A stretch of DNA of 5,953 nt from contig JAITFM010000078.1 of the NCBI GenBank assembly GCA_031281335.1, positions 1 to 5,953 on the forward strand, read 5' to 3'. The translations under genes and the position numbers were made by a program. This document shows, piece after piece, positions 3,586-5,953 of this stretch. The stretch is from Rickettsiales bacterium. GTDB lineage: Bacteria; Pseudomonadota; Alphaproteobacteria; Rickettsiales; Anaplasmataceae. Position 1 is the stretch's first letter. Every line of letters starts with the position of its first letter. The notes beneath the pieces were generated by a model that did no database searches, was not told where the DNA came from, and saw only the letters and a program-made list of their open reading frames with translations.

Positions 3586-5953
3586 TTAACCCATGTTGAA
3601 CAAGGTGTGATCGTGATAAGCGTAATCGCTTGTACAGTTAAATATTTCTCCTAAACCATTCTCTAGATAAACATTATATTCATTATGTTGATCTGAAAAT
3701 AGAGTGCTATCTTGCGTTTCTAAACTGACACTTGTGTCTGACAGCAACTCATAGTTTAAGTTATCTATTTTTGTAATACTACTTATTACCTTGCCCTCTT
3801 TATTAGATATAGCTAAGTCATAATGATCGCCATCTTTCATTATCTTGATGGACACCTTATCTTCAGGCAACGCTATACATTTCTTCGTATCGCTATCGCG
3901 AATTACGAATTTGCCATCTTGAAAGTAATACCTGTCCTCCGGCAGAGCACCAATCTTGTATCCTGATGTGTGCAGTTTGTTCCAAAACTCCCACACAGAT
4001 TGCTTTTCTGCTCCTTCGGCTTTGTCATACAAGGCTTTTATGTCATAATAATCTATGGTTACATTTGCCTTGTGCTTTCCTTCCGAGGCTTGATCAGAGC
4101 TCTTTTCTATTTTCAAGATTGTGTCTTTCAACACTACCTGCTCCCGCTCTCCTTCTAATGAAGCTGACCTTTTCGTTCTTGTTAAACTTTGTGGCTGATA
4201 AGACTGCATTTCATCATTGTCGTTTGATGCAGTACTTCCTTCAGCAGCTTGAGCAACAGCATTAATAGTACTATAATCCACGTGTGGCGCATCGACTTCT
4301 GTCTCAGTTTTGCTTACACTTGCCTGTTCTTTTGAACTTTCGGTTTGTTTCTCTCTTGTAAATATTCTCTGATAATCGGTGTAGCCTTTATCAGTATCAC
4401 CGATATCACCACTACCTTGGTCGAAAGTTATTTTTCTACTTCCATTTCCCATATCCTCAATTTCAACCTGAGGAGAAACAGATGCCAGGAAATCGCTATA
4501 ACTGTAGTTGTAGTCAACAGAAAAGAATATTTCTCCTTTGAAATTATGGAAGTTATTAGATAACATTCCAATCTCTTCACCAGTATCATTATCAAATAGT
4601 TTTACCTTAGTGAAATATGTTTGACCGTTTATTCTAAGTATTTCACCTTTGGAGTTTTTTTGTATATGGTAATCGTTTGGATCGTACTTAATAGCAAAAA
4701 GCTTACCAGTGTTGTATTTATCAAAATTTACAAGGCCTATATTAACATGTTTATGAGAATAATCTCTCTTTTCATATTCGTGTGCAAATATTGGGTCAAT
4801 ATATTTGTATTCGTCTGGTATATCATTGCCTCGAGCGTCATACTTACATTCATTACCACGCTCATCAGCTGGCACCAATTTATATCCGCCATCCTTCGGT
4901 ACTAATTTTAGATGAGTAATACTTTTTGGTAGTTGAAATCTTACGTTTGCTCCATGGTCATGAATAAATAGGTCGCCTTTCTCACTAATATAGAAACCCA
5001 TATTTTTGAATTCATATAAGTGCTCGCCCTTCTGCTTCACGACAGCTTCATATACATCGTCGTCTGTCCTATCGGTTCCCTTATTATCCAATAATTTTCC
5101 TTTTTCCACAATTACTCCGCTCTTTCTCTGTTCATCAGAATATTGAGCGTGCTTTGAATCCTTATGATTCAAAATCTTAGTATCTTTGAGAAGTAGAGAA
5201 TCATCTAAATCTCTTTGAATATGTCTAACGCTGTGGCTTAACAATTCATTCTCATGTAAATGAGCTTCATTAAAGTATTCATCACGTTCAACTGTTCTGC
5301 CATCTATTAGAGAAGCTTTATTGACCATTTTTGTAACCGCAATATAAGCACCGCCTTCATATCGAGTATTCAAGTTGTGCAATATATCTTCAAAGAAAAA
5401 AGTTTCTTTAGTTTGGCCTTCAACTTGCTTAAAGAATCCTGATTCACTCGATAATTCTCCAAGCTTTGTCTCCCCATCGTATATGGACAATGCACCTGTA
5501 TTCCCGTGACCAAGAGCTTGTATAGAGAAAATTCTACTTTCCTGCAAATCAATATGATTTGCACTTCTTACTAAGTTTGGATTGATATTGATCATCTCTT
5601 CTAACATCTTTTCTACATCGATGTTCTTGATTGCCTTTAATTGTTTTGAACCAGTACTTATCATCTCATCGAGTAAGGAATTTTTCAATCCTTCATATCG
5701 AGAGGAAGAAGTAATGGAATTATATTCTTCTAAAAGTTCTTTATAAGAAATCTCTTGCTTATGGTATTTTTCAAGTACCTCAGCGGACTCCTTACGAATC
5801 TGCTCATCCAGGTTTTTTAGTTTTTCATCATAAGCGTCCTTTAAATTTTCATCATATTTCGATAGTACTCTGAAAGCCTGGTTTTTATACTCTAGACTGT
5901 TTCGATATTCACCACCTTGTTGATCAGAGTAAGTGAGTTTGGTTTGCCCATCA
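3586..5953 (-). CDS. Large hypothetical modular protein, 5' end outside the window; possible secreted effector
   Basis: The frame stays open from TAA 3586-3588 to the right edge, giving at least 788 residues; TTG 5688 is only an internal codon, since 88 further sense codons precede it in frame. Residue numbers here count from that TTG. Upstream of it and into the first 40 residues the sequence is highly charged and helix-prone (YDENLKDAYDEKLKNLDEQI), probably coiled coil. Residues about 50-440 look beta-rich, with many aromatic, Asp and Gly turns. Residues about 441-510 are a Ser/Thr/Glu/Gln-rich low-complexity linker ending in RTKR (504-507). Residues about 520-700 form a second beta-rich module ending DHTLFNMG, and residues 587-634 resemble 233-280 without gaps. 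No membrane segment, enzyme motif or known domain was recognised. A very large, charged, modular protein from an intracellular symbiont fits a secreted host-interaction protein, but that is inference; the missing N-terminus could change the picture. Confidence 0.85.
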   Translation of the reverse strand, partial: DGQTKLTYSDQQGGEYRNSLEYKNQAFRVLSKYDENLKDAYDEKLKNLDEQIRKESAEVLEKYHKQEISYKELLEEYNSITSSSRYEGLKNSLLDEMISTGSKQLKAIKNIDVEKMLEEMININPNLVRSANHIDLQESRIFSIQALGHGNTGALSIYDGETKLGELSSESGFFKQVEGQTKETFFFEDILHNLNTRYEGGAYIAVTKMVNKASLIDGRTVERDEYFNEAHLHENELLSHSVRHIQRDLDDSLLLKDTKILNHKDSKHAQYSDEQRKSGVIVEKGKLLDNKGTDRTDDDVYEAVVKQKGEHLYEFKNMGFYISEKGDLFIHDHGANVRFQLPKSITHLKLVPKDGGYKLVPADERGNECKYDARGNDIPDEYKYIDPIFAHEYEKRDYSHKHVNIGLVNFDKYNTGKLFAIKYDPNDYHIQKNSKGEILRINGQTYFTKVKLFDNDTGEEIGMLSNNFHNFKGEIFFSVDYNYSYSDFLASVSPQVEIEDMGNGSRKITFDQGSGDIGDTDKGYTDYQRIFTREKQTESSKEQASVSKTETEVDAPHVDYSTINAVAQAAEGSTASNDNDEMQSYQPQSLTRTKRSASLEGEREQVVLKDTILKIEKSSDQASEGKHKANVTIDYYDIKALYDKAEGAEKQSVWEFWNKLHTSGYKIGALPEDRYYFQDGKFVIRDSDTKKCIALPEDKVSIKIMKDGDHYDLAISNKEGKVISSITKIDNLNYELLSDTSVSLETQDSTLFSDQHNEYNVYLENGLGEIFNCTSDYAYHDHTLFNMG
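3787..3930 (-). repeat. Protein-level internal repeat, copy B, in the large hypothetical gene
   Basis: This segment encodes residues 587-634 (counted from TTG 5688), starting YYFQDGKFVIRD and including IALPEDKVSIKI and YDLAISNKEG. It is the C-terminal partner of the unit at 4849-4992 and lies on the far side of the RTKR linker. The similarity is weak and visible only in protein, so chance or shared fold bias cannot be excluded by eye. Confidence 0.45.
4849..4992 (-). repeat. Protein-level internal repeat, copy A, in the large hypothetical gene
   Basis: This segment encodes residues 233-280 (counted from TTG 5688), starting YISEKGDLFIHD and including FQLPKSITHLKL and YKLVPADERG. It aligns without gaps to copy B (3787-3930), sharing the pattern Y, G, I-x-D, then LP after eight residues, a Lys within the following hydrophobic strand, Y-x-L fourteen residues after LP, and a final G. 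About ten identities in 48 positions plus matching hydrophobic strands suggest an old duplication of a beta-rich unit. Confidence 0.45.

Noticed and set aside
4168..4179. Assigning the large protein to the latrotoxin C-terminal domain family because of the furin-like site
   Set aside because: The sequence after the RTKR site shows none of the latrotoxin C-terminal features I know, so the motif alone does not justify the name.
3966..4265. Plus-strand ORFs opposite the large gene, including 3966-4265, 4345-4563 and 4621-4905
   Set aside because: They are antisense shadows of a long continuous coding frame, Cys/Phe/Leu- or Ile/Val-rich as expected from reverse reading, with no domain signals.
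5686..5688. TTG at 5688 as the start of the large gene
   Set aside because: Another 88 in-frame sense codons continue to the window edge with the same charged, helix-prone composition, and no ribosome site precedes the TTG; the real start is outside.

Overview
The window reads as chromosomal DNA of an AT-rich obligate intracellular alphaproteobacterium, most likely Wolbachia (Anaplasmataceae). Support comes from low GC content, an alphaproteobacterial-style PyrB (a STRT-x-xSFE variant with HPTQALADYF), a periplasmic ferric-iron binding protein, short intergenic hairpins with a CCCAGTG/CACTGGG core, and lineage-type hypothetical proteins. The genus call rests on recognition, not on a search. 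No rRNA, tRNA, CRISPR array, transposase or phage structural gene was seen.

Layout, left to right. Positions 7-579 (+) encode an unrecognised protein with two membrane segments, whose frame is open to the left window edge. Positions 672-1577 (+) encode an FbpA/AfuA-type iron-binding protein that stops early at a TAA; the rest of its normal C-terminus is still readable in frame to 1703. At 1698-1753 a perfect 26-bp palindrome supplies the last Lys codon and stop codon of both the ancestral fbpA frame and the convergent gene on the other strand. That gene (about 1748-2392, -) encodes a small protein with two glycine-zipper hydrophobic segments and has a good sigma70-like promoter at 2425-2452. 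Divergent from it is pyrB (2556-3482, +), aspartate carbamoyltransferase, preceded by a strong Shine-Dalgarno that also faces tiny leader ORFs. A hairpin at 3542-3584 separates pyrB from a very large convergent gene (3586 to beyond 5953, -).

The large gene fills 40% of the window. Its frame runs without a stop through the right edge, so at least 788 residues are visible and the true start lies outside. It has a charged, probably coiled-coil N-terminal part, a beta-rich middle, a Ser/Thr/Glu/Gln-rich linker ending in an RTKR dibasic site, and a C-terminal module that appears to repeat part of the middle. No known family was recognised; a secreted host-interaction protein is a reasonable but unproven guess.

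The genes do not form one pathway. pyrB belongs to de novo pyrimidine synthesis and fbpA to iron uptake; the others are lineage-specific unknowns. The points most worth checking are the nonsense codon in fbpA, the shared-stop palindrome, and the large modular protein.
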